Position numbers and translations under genes: made by a program. DNA of 64,000 nt from Paenibacillus pasadenensis DSM 19293. Lineage in GTDB: Bacteria; Bacillota; Bacilli; Paenibacillales; Paenibacillaceae. Position 1 is the stretch's first letter. Every line of letters starts with the position of its first letter. A model generated the notes under the pieces. The model saw only the letters and a program-made list of their open reading frames with translations, was not told the DNA's origin and did not search any database. Positions 9,020 to 22,456 of the stretch are shown in pieces. Location of the stretch: positions 1-64,000 of the forward strand of contig NZ_AULW01000057.1 of assembly GCF_000422485.1 (NCBI RefSeq). The letters are read 5' to 3'.

Positions 9020-9934
9020 TCAGCCCCCTCCTACAAAATGCACCAGCTCGACCGCCATGCCGCGCCGCAGCCGGCAGCGGCTCCACTCCTCGCGCGGCAC
9101 GATCTGACCGTCCGCCTCGGCGACGATGCGGCGGCCGCTCAGGCCGCGCTCCTCCACGAGCCGCTCCAGCGTGCCGGCCGCCGTCCGATGCGGACCGCCG
9201 TTCAGCACGATGTCGACCGCCGCGGCAGCCCAACCATTCGTCTCGCCCGCCGCTCGAGCCGCAGCCAGCTCCCTCCCCGCTTCGTAAGCCTGCCCGTTCC
9301 GCCTCCCCCGCGCCGCCGCGATCATCGCCTTGAGCTCGCGGCATGCCTGGGCGGGCGACGCGCTGCCGACGATCGCGGACACGGCGCAGAGGCGCGTCGC
9401 TCCGGCACCCAGCACCTGCTGCGCGTTATGCGGCCCGATGCCGCCGATCGCGACCCACGGGATGCGCACATGGCGCGACGCTTGGCGGACGTACTCCAGC
9501 GTCACCGCGGGACGCCCCGGCTTCGTCTCGGTCGGAAAGACCGGACCGACGCCGATATAGTCGGCGCCCGCGTCTTCCGCCGCCAGCGCCTGCTCGAGGC
9601 TGTGCGTGCTGATGCCGATGATCGCGTCCGGGCCGAGCCGCTCCCGCGCCTCGCGCCAGCCTCCGTCCTCCTGACCGAGATGGACGCCGTCGGCCTCCGC
9701 CTCCAGCGCCAGCTCCGGATCATCGTTGACGATGAACGGCACGCCGTACTCGCGGGTCAGCCGGCGCAGCAGCCGGGCTTTTTCCAGCAGCTCGTCCTTC
9801 TTCGCCGTCTTGTGCCTCAGCTGCACGATGTCCGCTCCGCCATGAAGCGCCTCGCGCATGACCTCCTCCAGCGTGCGCCCGGGATGATAGTTCTCCCCCG
9901 TGATGACATAAAGGCCGAAATCCAGCTTTTTCAT
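9020..9934 (-). CDS. thiE: ThiE-ThiS fusion: thiamine phosphate synthase joined to the sulfur carrier
   Basis: Residues 1 to about 210 form thiamine phosphate synthase, with DIVQLRHK, PFIVNDDPELA, GVHLGQEDG, the loop GADYIGVGPVFPTETK and VAIGGI. After a 25-residue linker, residues about 238-304 form ThiS, beginning VDIVLNGGPHRT, with IVPREEW and the carrier end VHFVGGG. That end is free, so it can be adenylated by ThiF. The first half joins HMP diphosphate to thiazole phosphate; the second carries sulfur to ThiG. No separate thiS gene lies in the operon. The ATG follows GAAGGGAG by eight bases. Confidence 0.92.
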   Translation of the reverse strand: MKKLDFGLYVITGENYHPGRTLEEVMREALHGGADIVQLRHKTAKKDELLEKARLLRRLTREYGVPFIVNDDPELALEAEADGVHLGQEDGGWREARERLGPDAIIGISTHSLEQALAAEDAGADYIGVGPVFPTETKPGRPAVTLEYVRQASRHVRIPWVAIGGIGPHNAQQVLGAGATRLCAVSAIVGSASPAQACRELKAMIAAARGRRNGQAYEAGRELAAARAAGETNGWAAAAVDIVLNGGPHRTAAGTLERLVEERGLSGRRIVAEADGQIVPREEWSRCRLRRGMAVELVHFVGGG

Positions 9935-10045
9935 CCTTCCGACTCCCTTCCTGAACCTGCGGCAGCGCGCGTCCTGCGCCTTTTCGGCCTCTCTCCGCCA
10001 CGCTCCGATCCAGGTCCGTTTTTGCTCCTCGTTCGCTCGCTGCCT

Positions 10046-13696
<3,651 letters not shown>

Positions 13697-13721
13697 GTTC
13701 GAACTTTTCATTCTACAAATA

Positions 13722-13760
13722 ATAAAAAAAACCACAAGGAGTGTTCTCGCATGTGGTTTT
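13722..13760 (-). terminator. Intrinsic terminator of the S8 protease gene
   Basis: On the minus strand AAAACCACA pairs with TGTGGTTTT around a 15-base loop and continues into more T. It lies between the protease stop and the thi promoter. Confidence 0.85.
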
Positions 13761-13793
13761 AAACTTAAGTTTCTAATCTATTGGTATTTCAAA

Positions 13794-16700
13794 CTAGCTC
13801 AAATCTGATCCGTTCATCAGCTTAGCCTTAAGGAGCCATTGGTACAGGGCTACGGCGGCGAATTCACGGTCAGCCGGGGCGTTGGGCTGATAATAGGTCT
13901 TGCCCGAAAGCAAGTAACCGTTCAAGACGCCCGCGTCCGTAAGCTTCTGGATGCTTTCTCTGGCATAAGCGGCCGCATGTGCCAGGTCTGTGTAAGCGAC
14001 CGTTTGATCGGTCGTCAACTCGATGCCGGCAAGCTTCAATGCCCGCTCCAGGATAACAGCCAGATCCTGACGGGAGACTTTGTCATTTGGCGCGAATTTC
14101 CCCTTGCCGATGCCTTGGATCAACCCCGCTTCGCTGGCCGCCGCTACGTCGGCAGCAAACCAGTCGCCTTTTTTTACATCGGTGAAAGCAGCGAGCGCTG
14201 TTGACTTCAGACCGAGTGCCCGGACGAGCAAGGCGGTGAATTCGGCGCGGCTCAGGCTGGCATCGGGCGAATAAGTCGTCGCTGATGTACCGTTGATGAT
14301 CCACTTGCCGGCCAAAGCCTCGATCACGCGAGCGGCGGCGGAGTCGTCGAGATCAGTAAAGTTCACGGTACGAGTCGCCAAGGCGTACACCGAGAAGCCA
14401 GGGCGGCTGACGGTCACCTTCGTCGTGCCGTCCGCTTGCTTGCTCAAGATGGAAGCTACGGGAGAGACGGCACCGTCTTCTTCATACAGCACTCCCGCCT
14501 CGTCAAGCTCGAAGCTGCCGGGTACAGTGAAGGTTCGGGTGATGAATAGATGGTTCGGGATGTCTACGGGCTTGCGACCGGCTGCAGTTGTCCAGTCGGC
14601 CTCAAATGAAACGGGTTGGCCGATCAGTGTGCCATTTCCTAAAGCAGTGACGAAAGCGCTGGAATCAGCAGCCGGCTTGATTTTCAATTCCAGACTGGAA
14701 TTGGAGGGAGCGAGGCTCATCAGAGACAGCGGCAGAGCAACGGACGATCCGCCAGCGCTGAAGACAACCATGCTCTTCTTCGGCAAGGCTGAGAGCAGTT
14801 CGACTTGCCGGCCTGTCATTACAAGCTTGGCCTGCTCCTTGTTGGTCGAGATAACCAAGGATCCAGCGGAATTTCCAGCGGAAGCAATGGCTGCCGTCAA
14901 ATCGGCGTCCGTGACGGTGACCATCATCATGCCGTCCTGAACGGTTTCGGTGCTTCTGATTGTGTGTTCTGTATTCGAAATAACCGGAGACGGTTGCACG
15001 CTTGGAGCCGGCGAGGCCGTCGGAATGCCCGGATCGGACGGAGCCGGTGACGGCGTCGGTGTTGATGACGGTGTCGGTGTTGATGACGGTGTTGATGACG
15101 GTGTCGGCGATGGCGTCGGCGTCGGAATATGAGGATTATTGGCATCCTCATCTGAGATCACAGTAACCGTAGGGTCGATTCTGGATTTGTCGAAGGTTGC
15201 CCCTTCGGCATACCGGATCGTTCCTTTACCCGTGACTTTTCCATTTACGACCAGTTCGCCGGACAAGAATAACACTTCATCTTCTGGAATGATCAGGCTG
15301 CCGTCTACGATCAGCTTGCCATAGATCGAGGTGGAAACCTGAGCGTGGTTCGGATTAAGCTCAGCTCTCGTCGAGCGATCGGTCGTGATGGTCGCCACTG
15401 CTTCTGCCGGTACGATGGAGCTGTCCAGAGTCGGAATGGTCGTGCTTCCGTCCCATTTCAGAGCCGGGAGCCGCTCCAGTGTATTGAACTTGACAAGGTC
15501 TTCCCGTTGCGAGTTCAGGACGACGGAGAGCTGCGCATCGTTGGAGAAGGTTCTCCATCCGAACGCATCGACCGAGCCGCCGAGTCTAGCTTCCTTGACT
15601 TGATTGAAAGCCCTAGAGCCTAAATAGCGAACGGAATTCGGGATGGCGACGGAGGTCAAGCCGCTGTTGGAGAAGGCCTCATCCCCAATGTAGACCAATG
15701 AATCGGGCAGGTCGACCGAAGTCAATGCTTTTGCTCCCGAGAAGCCGCCGCGGTTGATCGCCGTAATCGAGTTCCCCATGACGATTTTCTTCAGGTTGTT
15801 CATAGCGGCGAACTGATACTCATTCACGAAGGTCGGACCGGCAGGAACCGTAATTTCCGTTTCTTTGATGCCGGCAAAGGCGCTGTCGTCAGCCCATTCG
15901 ATGGATTGGGGAATTTCCAGATCGACGCCCCCATTATAGCCGGGCTCTTGCTGGCCGGAATAACCGAGCGCCTGGAAGCCCACTTCTTTCAGCTTTTTCG
16001 GATAGTTGAAGCTCTTCAGGTACAGATTCTGATCAAAGGCGCGCTCCCCGATGATTTCAATCGTATCCGGAAGCACGATCTTGGTCAAAGTCGGAACGCC
16101 CTTGGTCAGAAATGCCGCGATAGAGGTTACGGTATACGTCAAATTGTTTCCGCTGTCGGTTGCTTGCTCTGGAATGAACAGCTCCGATACCGTCTTGTTG
16201 TCAAGCGCTTGGACCTCGGCCGTCGTGTCGCTGGTCGGGCGGTAGAGGATGCCATCCGCCAGGAACAGTCCCGGAACATAATCAGCGAATTCGGAACCGC
16301 CGACGGTAATGGAAGCCGAATAGTTGCTACGGCGTATTTGCCGTGCCACCGTTTTATTGGCGGCGATCACATTCGTCTTCGCGCCGATGAAGGCATCCCG
16401 GTCAATCCGCAAGGCGTTGGCTCCAACCAGAATCGAATTGGAGGTCAGTCCCCTGAAGGCTTTCTCCCCCATCACCTGCACGGAATCGGGAACGATGACA
16501 TCCGCCAGTTTCGCATTGAGATCCGAATAAGCAAAAGCTTCAATTCGGGTAACCGTAGACGGAATGGTCACGGAGGTCAGCTTGGATAATTGGAAGGCGC
16601 TGGGTCCGATAGCTTCAAGCCCTTGCGGCAGCTCAATGCTCGTAATTCCGGAGCCGTAGAAAGCTGCCCTCGGAATTCGCTTGAGGTCTCCGGGCAACCG

Positions 16701-19700
16701 GATTTCGCTCAACTTGGACGTGTTGATAAAAGCATTTTCTCCAATGCCCTTGACTCCGTCAGGCAGATGCACCTTGGTCACCGAAGTCATCCCAAGCGCG
16801 CTATAGCCGAGCTCCTGAAAACCAGGATTGAGGATGACTTCCGTCAGCTTCTGATTGCCGGCGAAGGCATAGCGGCCGATGAATTTTACATTCTTTGGAA
16901 TGTTGATCTCTGCGTTGCCCAGCCAGGAGAAAGCCTCGTCATCGATTCGCTCTACGGAATCGGGAAGAATGACCTTGGTCAGCTTGAAGGCAGAGTTGAA
17001 GGCTTGTTCCCCGATGATCTTGACTCCGTCGGGAACGATGACACGTTCTACATTCGAGGCAAAGTAGAAAGCGCGGTATCCGATGGAGGTAAGGCTGTAT
17101 TCCTCCCCGCCATGCTCGATGGCTTTCGGCAGGATGATTTCTCCCTTTTTGTCGGGATAACGAGCCACAAAGGATGTAGGGTCTACCGTCTGATCTGCGA
17201 TCAGCTGCACCTCGTGATGGCCGGTTACCCGATAATCAAGGCCGTCAGCTCGAAACACCTCGTTCAGATTGGCGACAATCTGGGCATGGTTGCCCGCTAC
17301 GGACAAATTGCCGTGCTGGCTGTCGTTGATATAGTTGGGCGGGGTTAAATTTTCATCCGTCTCTGTCATTCCTGTCCCATCCGGCAGCTCGGTATCGACA
17401 TACAGCTTTGTTGTCGCTTTGAGGCCAGTGCCGGTCATAGCGGTAACGACAGCGATCCCCTTCGACTTGGCGGAAAATGTTCCGTCCTGGCCGATCGTTC
17501 CGACTGCTTCGTCATCCACGGACCAGAAGACCGGATTGTTGCTGAATTTATCTGGCTTTACCGTGGCGTGAAGCTTGACGGCGGCACCCGCTTTCACGCT
17601 CTGCGCCGGGTCCATGACAATGGTTTGCGGACCGAATTCAACATAATCAATACTGTAATTGGAAGCATAATCGTACGTATAAATAGCGATTTTTCCAGGA
17701 TTGTAGCCTTTGCCCTGCATGTATTCGGCTAGGTTGCTGATGTCCACCCTCACCGTGATGTCTGACCCGTCTTGCTCCGGAATGTAATTGTCGAGAGCGT
17801 AAATATGTCCCGAGGTGTCGGTGAACATGAGATACTTGATATTCTGATTATCGGCAACATTCAATTCCAGATAGGTCTTGCCGTTTTCGGCGTAGGTCGT
17901 CGCGCTTGTGATCGAGGGGGCAGTGTTGTCGATCGTGAAGGGAAGGACCAGCTTCTGGATCGTAGTACCGCCCGCTATCGTAGCCTTAATGGTGTAATTC
18001 AGCTTCGTATTTTCCGGAACCGGCTTGCCGTTTTTGTCTTTCCCATCCCAAGCGTTCTTGGGAGAGGTCGTCGTGAAGCTGCCGCCGTTGGCGTAAAAAT
18101 AGGTTTTGCGGGCAGATCCATATTCTTCGTGCCAGTATTCGGTCTTCCCGTCCTCACTGGTTACGGAGAAGTTCATGTTCTCCGCATTTCGAAGCAGGCT
18201 GATCCGAGAGGATAATCGGCCGCCATCGGCTAGAACCGTGGAGAAGGCAAGCTTGTCCGTAAACGTTTTGGGAGTAGCCGCCTGGTTCTCGCCCAGCAGC
18301 CGTCCTACCAGACCATAGATGTCTTGATTGATCAGAGCGGTGTAGGCAGGAGACATCGGCATTCCGGCATACGGGGGAAGGTCAAAGATCGCCGGCTGAT
18401 CCCAGTCGCCGTAATAGCCAAGAAACGGCAACGAGAGGTTGATTCCCTGCTCTTCCTGGCTCTCTAGCTGGACGAAGCCTTCCACATAGATGCCATTTTT
18501 GAATTGCTGCTGAAGCTCTTGTTTGACAGTATCGGATAGCGCAAGCGTTAGGGATACGTCCTTCTTGCCATGCGGCGGAACGGTGACCGCCTGGTCGCCG
18601 CTGACGACGATCTCCTCGGTCCGAAGCGTTCTCGGAGCCGTATCGAGGTAGATGCCACTTTTCACCTTGCCGGTCAGCGCAGTTGAATATACGGCGTAGG
18701 TCACCGTACGATCCGACGTATTGTTCACCGTGAAATGAATCGAATAAATCCCGTTCTCGCTCTCGCCTACCTCTGCCTTGGGGCGCTCCCCGTCGACGGT
18801 TAGATAAGCGGGAGAATGGACTGCCTTGAAGACATTGACCAGTCCGGCACCTTGCTGTCGGACCGGATAATAGTCACCGGAAGCATTCTTGATTGGAGAC
18901 GCCGTGCTCATCTCAAGATTGGTGATCAGCTTCGCCTTTCCCTCGGAGCTGAGGTCGCTGAACTGCGGATTCTCGTTTAAATATTGGCGGATCAACGCCG
19001 ATACGCCGGCCAGATGCGGCGTTGCCATGGACGTGCCGCTCATAAGCTGATATTTGTTGCCATTCATGCTGGAATAGATATTTCCTCCTGGAGCGGTGAT
19101 CTCCGGCTTGATCTTCAGATCGGGAGACGGACCGATCGACGAGAAGGATGAGATCAATCCACCGCCTGGGTTCTCGATGATGGATTCATTGGTTTTGGAG
19201 AGGTATATCGTCATGGGATTTGCATTCGCCAGAACTTCCCCGGCGTTCTGCGCTACCCCGACAAGGGGGATGATATTGCTGTTCATTACAGCAGGAGTAA
19301 CGATCGCTCCGGGTTCATTATTCACGACAATGACAGCAACGGCTCCGGCTGCTTTCGCGTTCACGGCCTTTTGCTCAAAGGTAAGCTCCTTGCCGCCACC
19401 CCGATTGATGACCACAGCTTTTCCCTTTACATCCACGCCCTGATAGTCTTCCATGAATCCAAACTTATCCAAGACGACATAGTCCAGCTTCTTGTCGTTG
19501 AACGTATTCGTAATTGGGAGCTGAGCATTCGTATTGGCATTCACGACATCGGCATAGGGAATCTTCACGCCGCCGATGTAGGTTGCCAAGGTGACGCTCG
19601 CTTCGCCTTCAGTCCCGTATGTGGCGTCAGTTACGCCGACAACCATATATTTGGACGAGAACATGACGTTTTCCGAGCTTGCTACGGACAGAGCGGAACG

Positions 19701-20963
19701 GACTGTGGATGGACTGCCGACGATTGCGGTGTCCGGATTATCGGCCGTATTCAGATTGAGGCCGGTCGTGTTGGAGACCGAAGACGAGCTGTCATTGCCG
19801 GCAGCGATGTCCAAATTGATGCCGGCAGCGATGACACTGGAGTAAACATCGTCCATATCCTGATCGCCGGTCGAGCGGAAGCCTGCCGCTGCGCCAAGGC
19901 TCATATTGATGGTGTCGGCTCCGAGGGCGATGGCATCCTCAAGGCCTTCGAGGATGATGTCATCCGAGGTAGAGCCGTTCCCATCCGAGAATACCTTCAT
20001 CATCATCAGCTGGGCATCTGGAGCGACTCCCTTGAAAGCCTTGCTGGGGTCAGTCTGGCTGGCCGTATTGTTTCCGGCGATAATGCCGGCCACGTGAGTG
20101 CCGTGATCCATCCCGCCGCGAACATTCGTATCCTTGTTCGCATAGTCGAATGCGAATGGAACTTTGTCGCTGACATAGGTCTTGTTGCCGCCAATGTCAG
20201 CCAGCTTCGAGGCTTGCAGAACCTTGCCGCTGATGAGCTCGGCAATCTTGTCTCTCGAATACTTCAGCGACGAAGCATCGGGCATTGTTTTGAAGGCTTC
20301 ATGCTCTGTGTCCAGCCCGCTGTCGAGAATAGCGACAACAGTGTTCTTTCCCGTATAGCCGGTGGAATGGACCAGATCAGCGCCGATCATGCCTGAACTG
20401 TAGGCATCCTGCAGGGACGGAGAGACGTAGGCGGTCGTGTCGGGCAGCGCATAAGTGGCCACCTCAAAAACGGAACTCACGCCTTCGATCCGCATCACGT
20501 TTTCAATTGACTTGCGAGGCAATTCAACGGAGAAGCCGTTCAGAGCGACTGTGTACTGGACAGAGTCGACGAACGAGGCGCCGGCGATTTTGCTGGCAAT
20601 CGCGCTCTTCACTATTTTCTGCTCGTTCGCCATCAAGTCCTTCTCTCGCTGCGCTGCATCGCTCTGGATGTATTGCGATGGCGACAGCTCTGTGCTTGAC
20701 AGGGAGTACTGGTCGATCAGCGACTTCTGCTTCAGCTTGACAATAACTTTAACTTGCTCATTCGGGTCGAGCATTCCCTCTATCTTGGCTGCTTGCTCAG
20801 CCAAATGAGAAAGATCAAGATCGGGCTTGCTCAGTTCCGCTGTGAGGACAAGACTTTTGGAGTCAGATAATCTCACGTCGCTTGCATAAGTCAACGATTG
20901 AAAGGGAAAAAGCAGAAGAGCAAAAAAGGAAAACAATGATCTCTTCCATCTAGCGTTAGACAT
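13794..20963 (-). CDS. Giant secreted S8 (subtilisin-like) protease with leucine-rich repeats and SLH anchor
   Basis: The 2389-residue surface protease has a signal peptide (about 1-28), an I9-type propeptide (about 70-170), and an S8 domain with catalytic Asp214 (AILDSGLD), His287 (DHGTHVAG) and Ser645 (SGTSMATPHLAG). A PA insert lies near 510-590. Next come Fn3/FlgD-like segments, a Big2 domain (about 1118-1190) and two blocks of BspA-type leucine-rich repeats (about 1288-1528 and 1611-1808). A Pro/Ser/Thr linker (about 1944-1988) leads to three SLH domains (about 2200-2389) for cell-wall binding. AGGAGGTG stands eight bases before the ATG. Its codon use is less GC-rich than the thi genes, hinting at separate origin. 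The substrate is unknown. Confidence 0.92.
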   Translation of the reverse strand: MSNARWKRSLFSFFALLLFPFQSLTYASDVRLSDSKSLVLTAELSKPDLDLSHLAEQAAKIEGMLDPNEQVKVIVKLKQKSLIDQYSLSSTELSPSQYIQSDAAQREKDLMANEQKIVKSAIASKIAGASFVDSVQYTVALNGFSVELPRKSIENVMRIEGVSSVFEVATYALPDTTAYVSPSLQDAYSSGMIGADLVHSTGYTGKNTVVAILDSGLDTEHEAFKTMPDASSLKYSRDKIAELISGKVLQASKLADIGGNKTYVSDKVPFAFDYANKDTNVRGGMDHGTHVAGIIAGNNTASQTDPSKAFKGVAPDAQLMMMKVFSDGNGSTSDDIILEGLEDAIALGADTINMSLGAAAGFRSTGDQDMDDVYSSVIAAGINLDIAAGNDSSSSVSNTTGLNLNTADNPDTAIVGSPSTVRSALSVASSENVMFSSKYMVVGVTDATYGTEGEASVTLATYIGGVKIPYADVVNANTNAQLPITNTFNDKKLDYVVLDKFGFMEDYQGVDVKGKAVVINRGGGKELTFEQKAVNAKAAGAVAVIVVNNEPGAIVTPAVMNSNIIPLVGVAQNAGEVLANANPMTIYLSKTNESIIENPGGGLISSFSSIGPSPDLKIKPEITAPGGNIYSSMNGNKYQLMSGTSMATPHLAGVSALIRQYLNENPQFSDLSSEGKAKLITNLEMSTASPIKNASGDYYPVRQQGAGLVNVFKAVHSPAYLTVDGERPKAEVGESENGIYSIHFTVNNTSDRTVTYAVYSTALTGKVKSGIYLDTAPRTLRTEEIVVSGDQAVTVPPHGKKDVSLTLALSDTVKQELQQQFKNGIYVEGFVQLESQEEQGINLSLPFLGYYGDWDQPAIFDLPPYAGMPMSPAYTALINQDIYGLVGRLLGENQAATPKTFTDKLAFSTVLADGGRLSSRISLLRNAENMNFSVTSEDGKTEYWHEEYGSARKTYFYANGGSFTTTSPKNAWDGKDKNGKPVPENTKLNYTIKATIAGGTTIQKLVLPFTIDNTAPSITSATTYAENGKTYLELNVADNQNIKYLMFTDTSGHIYALDNYIPEQDGSDITVRVDISNLAEYMQGKGYNPGKIAIYTYDYASNYSIDYVEFGPQTIVMDPAQSVKAGAAVKLHATVKPDKFSNNPVFWSVDDEAVGTIGQDGTFSAKSKGIAVVTAMTGTGLKATTKLYVDTELPDGTGMTETDENLTPPNYINDSQHGNLSVAGNHAQIVANLNEVFRADGLDYRVTGHHEVQLIADQTVDPTSFVARYPDKKGEIILPKAIEHGGEEYSLTSIGYRAFYFASNVERVIVPDGVKIIGEQAFNSAFKLTKVILPDSVERIDDEAFSWLGNAEINIPKNVKFIGRYAFAGNQKLTEVILNPGFQELGYSALGMTSVTKVHLPDGVKGIGENAFINTSKLSEIRLPGDLKRIPRAAFYGSGITSIELPQGLEAIGPSAFQLSKLTSVTIPSTVTRIEAFAYSDLNAKLADVIVPDSVQVMGEKAFRGLTSNSILVGANALRIDRDAFIGAKTNVIAANKTVARQIRRSNYSASITVGGSEFADYVPGLFLADGILYRPTSDTTAEVQALDNKTVSELFIPEQATDSGNNLTYTVTSIAAFLTKGVPTLTKIVLPDTIEIIGERAFDQNLYLKSFNYPKKLKEVGFQALGYSGQQEPGYNGGVDLEIPQSIEWADDSAFAGIKETEITVPAGPTFVNEYQFAAMNNLKKIVMGNSITAINRGGFSGAKALTSVDLPDSLVYIGDEAFSNSGLTSVAIPNSVRYLGSRAFNQVKEARLGGSVDAFGWRTFSNDAQLSVVLNSQREDLVKFNTLERLPALKWDGSTTIPTLDSSIVPAEAVATITTDRSTRAELNPNHAQVSTSIYGKLIVDGSLIIPEDEVLFLSGELVVNGKVTGKGTIRYAEGATFDKSRIDPTVTVISDEDANNPHIPTPTPSPTPSSTPSSTPTPSSTPTPSPAPSDPGIPTASPAPSVQPSPVISNTEHTIRSTETVQDGMMMVTVTDADLTAAIASAGNSAGSLVISTNKEQAKLVMTGRQVELLSALPKKSMVVFSAGGSSVALPLSLMSLAPSNSSLELKIKPAADSSAFVTALGNGTLIGQPVSFEADWTTAAGRKPVDIPNHLFITRTFTVPGSFELDEAGVLYEEDGAVSPVASILSKQADGTTKVTVSRPGFSVYALATRTVNFTDLDDSAAARVIEALAGKWIINGTSATTYSPDASLSRAEFTALLVRALGLKSTALAAFTDVKKGDWFAADVAAASEAGLIQGIGKGKFAPNDKVSRQDLAVILERALKLAGIELTTDQTVAYTDLAHAAAYARESIQKLTDAGVLNGYLLSGKTYYQPNAPADREFAAVALYQWLLKAKLMNGSDLS
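14995..15130. repeat. Short tandem repeats encoding the Pro/Ser/Thr linker of the S8 protease
   Basis: Repeated GATGACGGTGTCGG-type units encode TPTPSSTPSSTP-like sequence before the SLH domains. Such linkers commonly span the wall. The repeats may change length by slippage. Confidence 0.8.
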
Positions 20964-20993
20964 TGTGCCAGCACCTCCTATTTAGTTTAGGAA

Positions 20994-21022
20994 AGTATAG
21001 CATCGACCTCCCTATAGTTCAA
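20994..21022 (-). promoter_or_regulatory. Sigma-A-type promoter of the S8 protease gene
   Basis: TTGAAC (21017-21022) and TATACT (20994-20999) are exactly 17 bases apart on the minus strand, about 30 bases upstream of the ATG at 20963. Confidence 0.82.
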
Positions 21023-21040
21023 TATGTTTCTAATTTATCA

Positions 21041-21056
21041 TTAGACAACGGTCTAA
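21041..21056. promoter_or_regulatory. Palindromic operator candidate upstream of the protease promoter
   Basis: TTAGAC-AACG-GTCTAA is a perfect six-base inverted repeat. A further TCTAA half-site lies about 12 bases closer to the promoter. It lies about 20 bases above the -35 box and next to the ArsR-type regulator gene, the likeliest binder. Confidence 0.45.
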
Positions 21057-21181
21057 CAAATGAGCATGAAAAGAAACATCCTGCGATGCTTCTAGTAGAA
21101 TGTCGATATTCAAGGAGAGCAGGCGGATGAAAAAGATGTCGCGAAATGCGAACAGAGGAAACGCCCGGCGGAAATATAGCT

Positions 21182-22249
21182 TCAGAAGAATACTCGTCTC
21201 AGGGACTCAAGCAGGTTTTGGACGACTTCGTGGTTCACTTTGTAGTCGATCCGCGTTCCATCCTTATATACATTGACCAGTCCTTCGTTGACCAGGTTGT
21301 TCATATGATGGGAGACCGTCGCCGGAGTAAGATTCAATAGAGAAGCGATATCCTTTCCGCACATCGGCCCCTTCTTCAGTTCGCGCAAGATGCCGATCCG
21401 GTTGTTTTCCCCGATCGCCTTAAGTTGGCTGACGATCAATTTGTCATTGTTGCCGAACGTCTTGATCAGATCGCCTATCCTGTCATACAGGACCCCAATG
21501 AACACATAGATGCGGTTGGAGTACTCGTCATCGAATAGCTTGACGGCATTAAAACAAGTGACGGAAGGAATTCGAATCACTTCTTTGTCTTTCGTATCGC
21601 CAAGAATGCTGGAGACGAGTTGGTTGCAACTGTCCGAGTGGATGTCGATCCCGGAGTAACGACGGTAGAGCTCTTCATGATTCATGTACTCGCCTTCAAC
21701 CTTGGCGATCAACTCAAGCAATTGATCCGTGATCTGCTTTGCATAATGGAGGAGGAGGATGCTTATCCAGCGTTTGTGATTGGAGGTCGGGAACCTGCGC
21801 AGGTATTCCACGATATCGTGGACGCTGTTGAGCGGCTTGAAGTTATCGAATTCGTCCGATATGACCTGCGAAATGACAAATTTGCGTTTTACAAGTTCTA
21901 CCTGGTCAAGCTGCTCTTCATCCGAAAATGGGTTGCCTGCTTGAGCAAAAAGATACAAATAGAAGGCAGGAGAGAAGTCAGCGGGCGACTCCACGTAAAA
22001 GAATTGATTGAAGTCCGACACGAATGAAGGAGCTTCGTAGTCGTTCAAAAACCCTTTTTTAGCCTTTTCGTAGGCTGAAGTTAGGCTTGTCGTCTCATCC
22101 TCGAAGCTGTCGATCGGGATATTATATTTCGTTGAAATCTCCTGCATGAGGATGGACGGGGAATTGCTGCTAAGATTAAGGTCCAGATAAAACTTCTCCA
22201 GCATGAAGATCGTATCGACATGAAGGCCTAATGAAAAATTGGGATTCAC
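21182..22249 (-). CDS. ArsR-type winged-helix transcriptional regulator with a long N-terminal domain
   Basis: The C-terminal 75 residues form an ArsR-like winged helix: IGILRELKKGPMCGKDIAS, then the recognition region LNLTPATVSHHMNNLVNEG, then a wing ending in GTRIDYKVN. The first 270 residues are an unrecognised helical domain, probably for ligand or partner sensing. No metal-binding cysteine pair typical of ArsR/SmtB is seen, so it is probably not a metal sensor. The start is GTG. It is transcribed toward the protease gene, and a palindrome in the gap between them suggests it controls the protease. Confidence 0.75.
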   Translation of the reverse strand: MNPNFSLGLHVDTIFMLEKFYLDLNLSSNSPSILMQEISTKYNIPIDSFEDETTSLTSAYEKAKKGFLNDYEAPSFVSDFNQFFYVESPADFSPAFYLYLFAQAGNPFSDEEQLDQVELVKRKFVISQVISDEFDNFKPLNSVHDIVEYLRRFPTSNHKRWISILLLHYAKQITDQLLELIAKVEGEYMNHEELYRRYSGIDIHSDSCNQLVSSILGDTKDKEVIRIPSVTCFNAVKLFDDEYSNRIYVFIGVLYDRIGDLIKTFGNNDKLIVSQLKAIGENNRIGILRELKKGPMCGKDIASLLNLTPATVSHHMNNLVNEGLVNVYKDGTRIDYKVNHEVVQNLLESLRRVFF

Positions 22250-22324
22250 CGTGCCAATTCTTCCTCTCCGATTAGGATTTTTATCGTTCTTCGCGATGCC
22301 GTGCCTGTGGATCGCTTTGCTTGA

Positions 22325-22456
22325 TTATTCATTGTAGGCCCGAGCAAACATTTTTTCAATAGATCGCTGAACGCGCACCGGCTCGCGCACGCCCGGCGTC
22401 TTTTCATCGATGTAGTCCTTGCGGCTCCCCGGCAGCGGCTTTGTCTGGATGGGCAT
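22325..22456 (-). pseudogene. Truncated second copy of thiC (first 29 codons plus foreign tail)
   Basis: The frame begins [20 protein letters not shown], matching thiC residues 1-20 with few changes. Similarity stops after codon 29 and the frame ends 14 codons later at TAA. It keeps the thiC ribosome binding site. None of the catalytic core is present, so it cannot act as ThiC. Confidence 0.85.
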
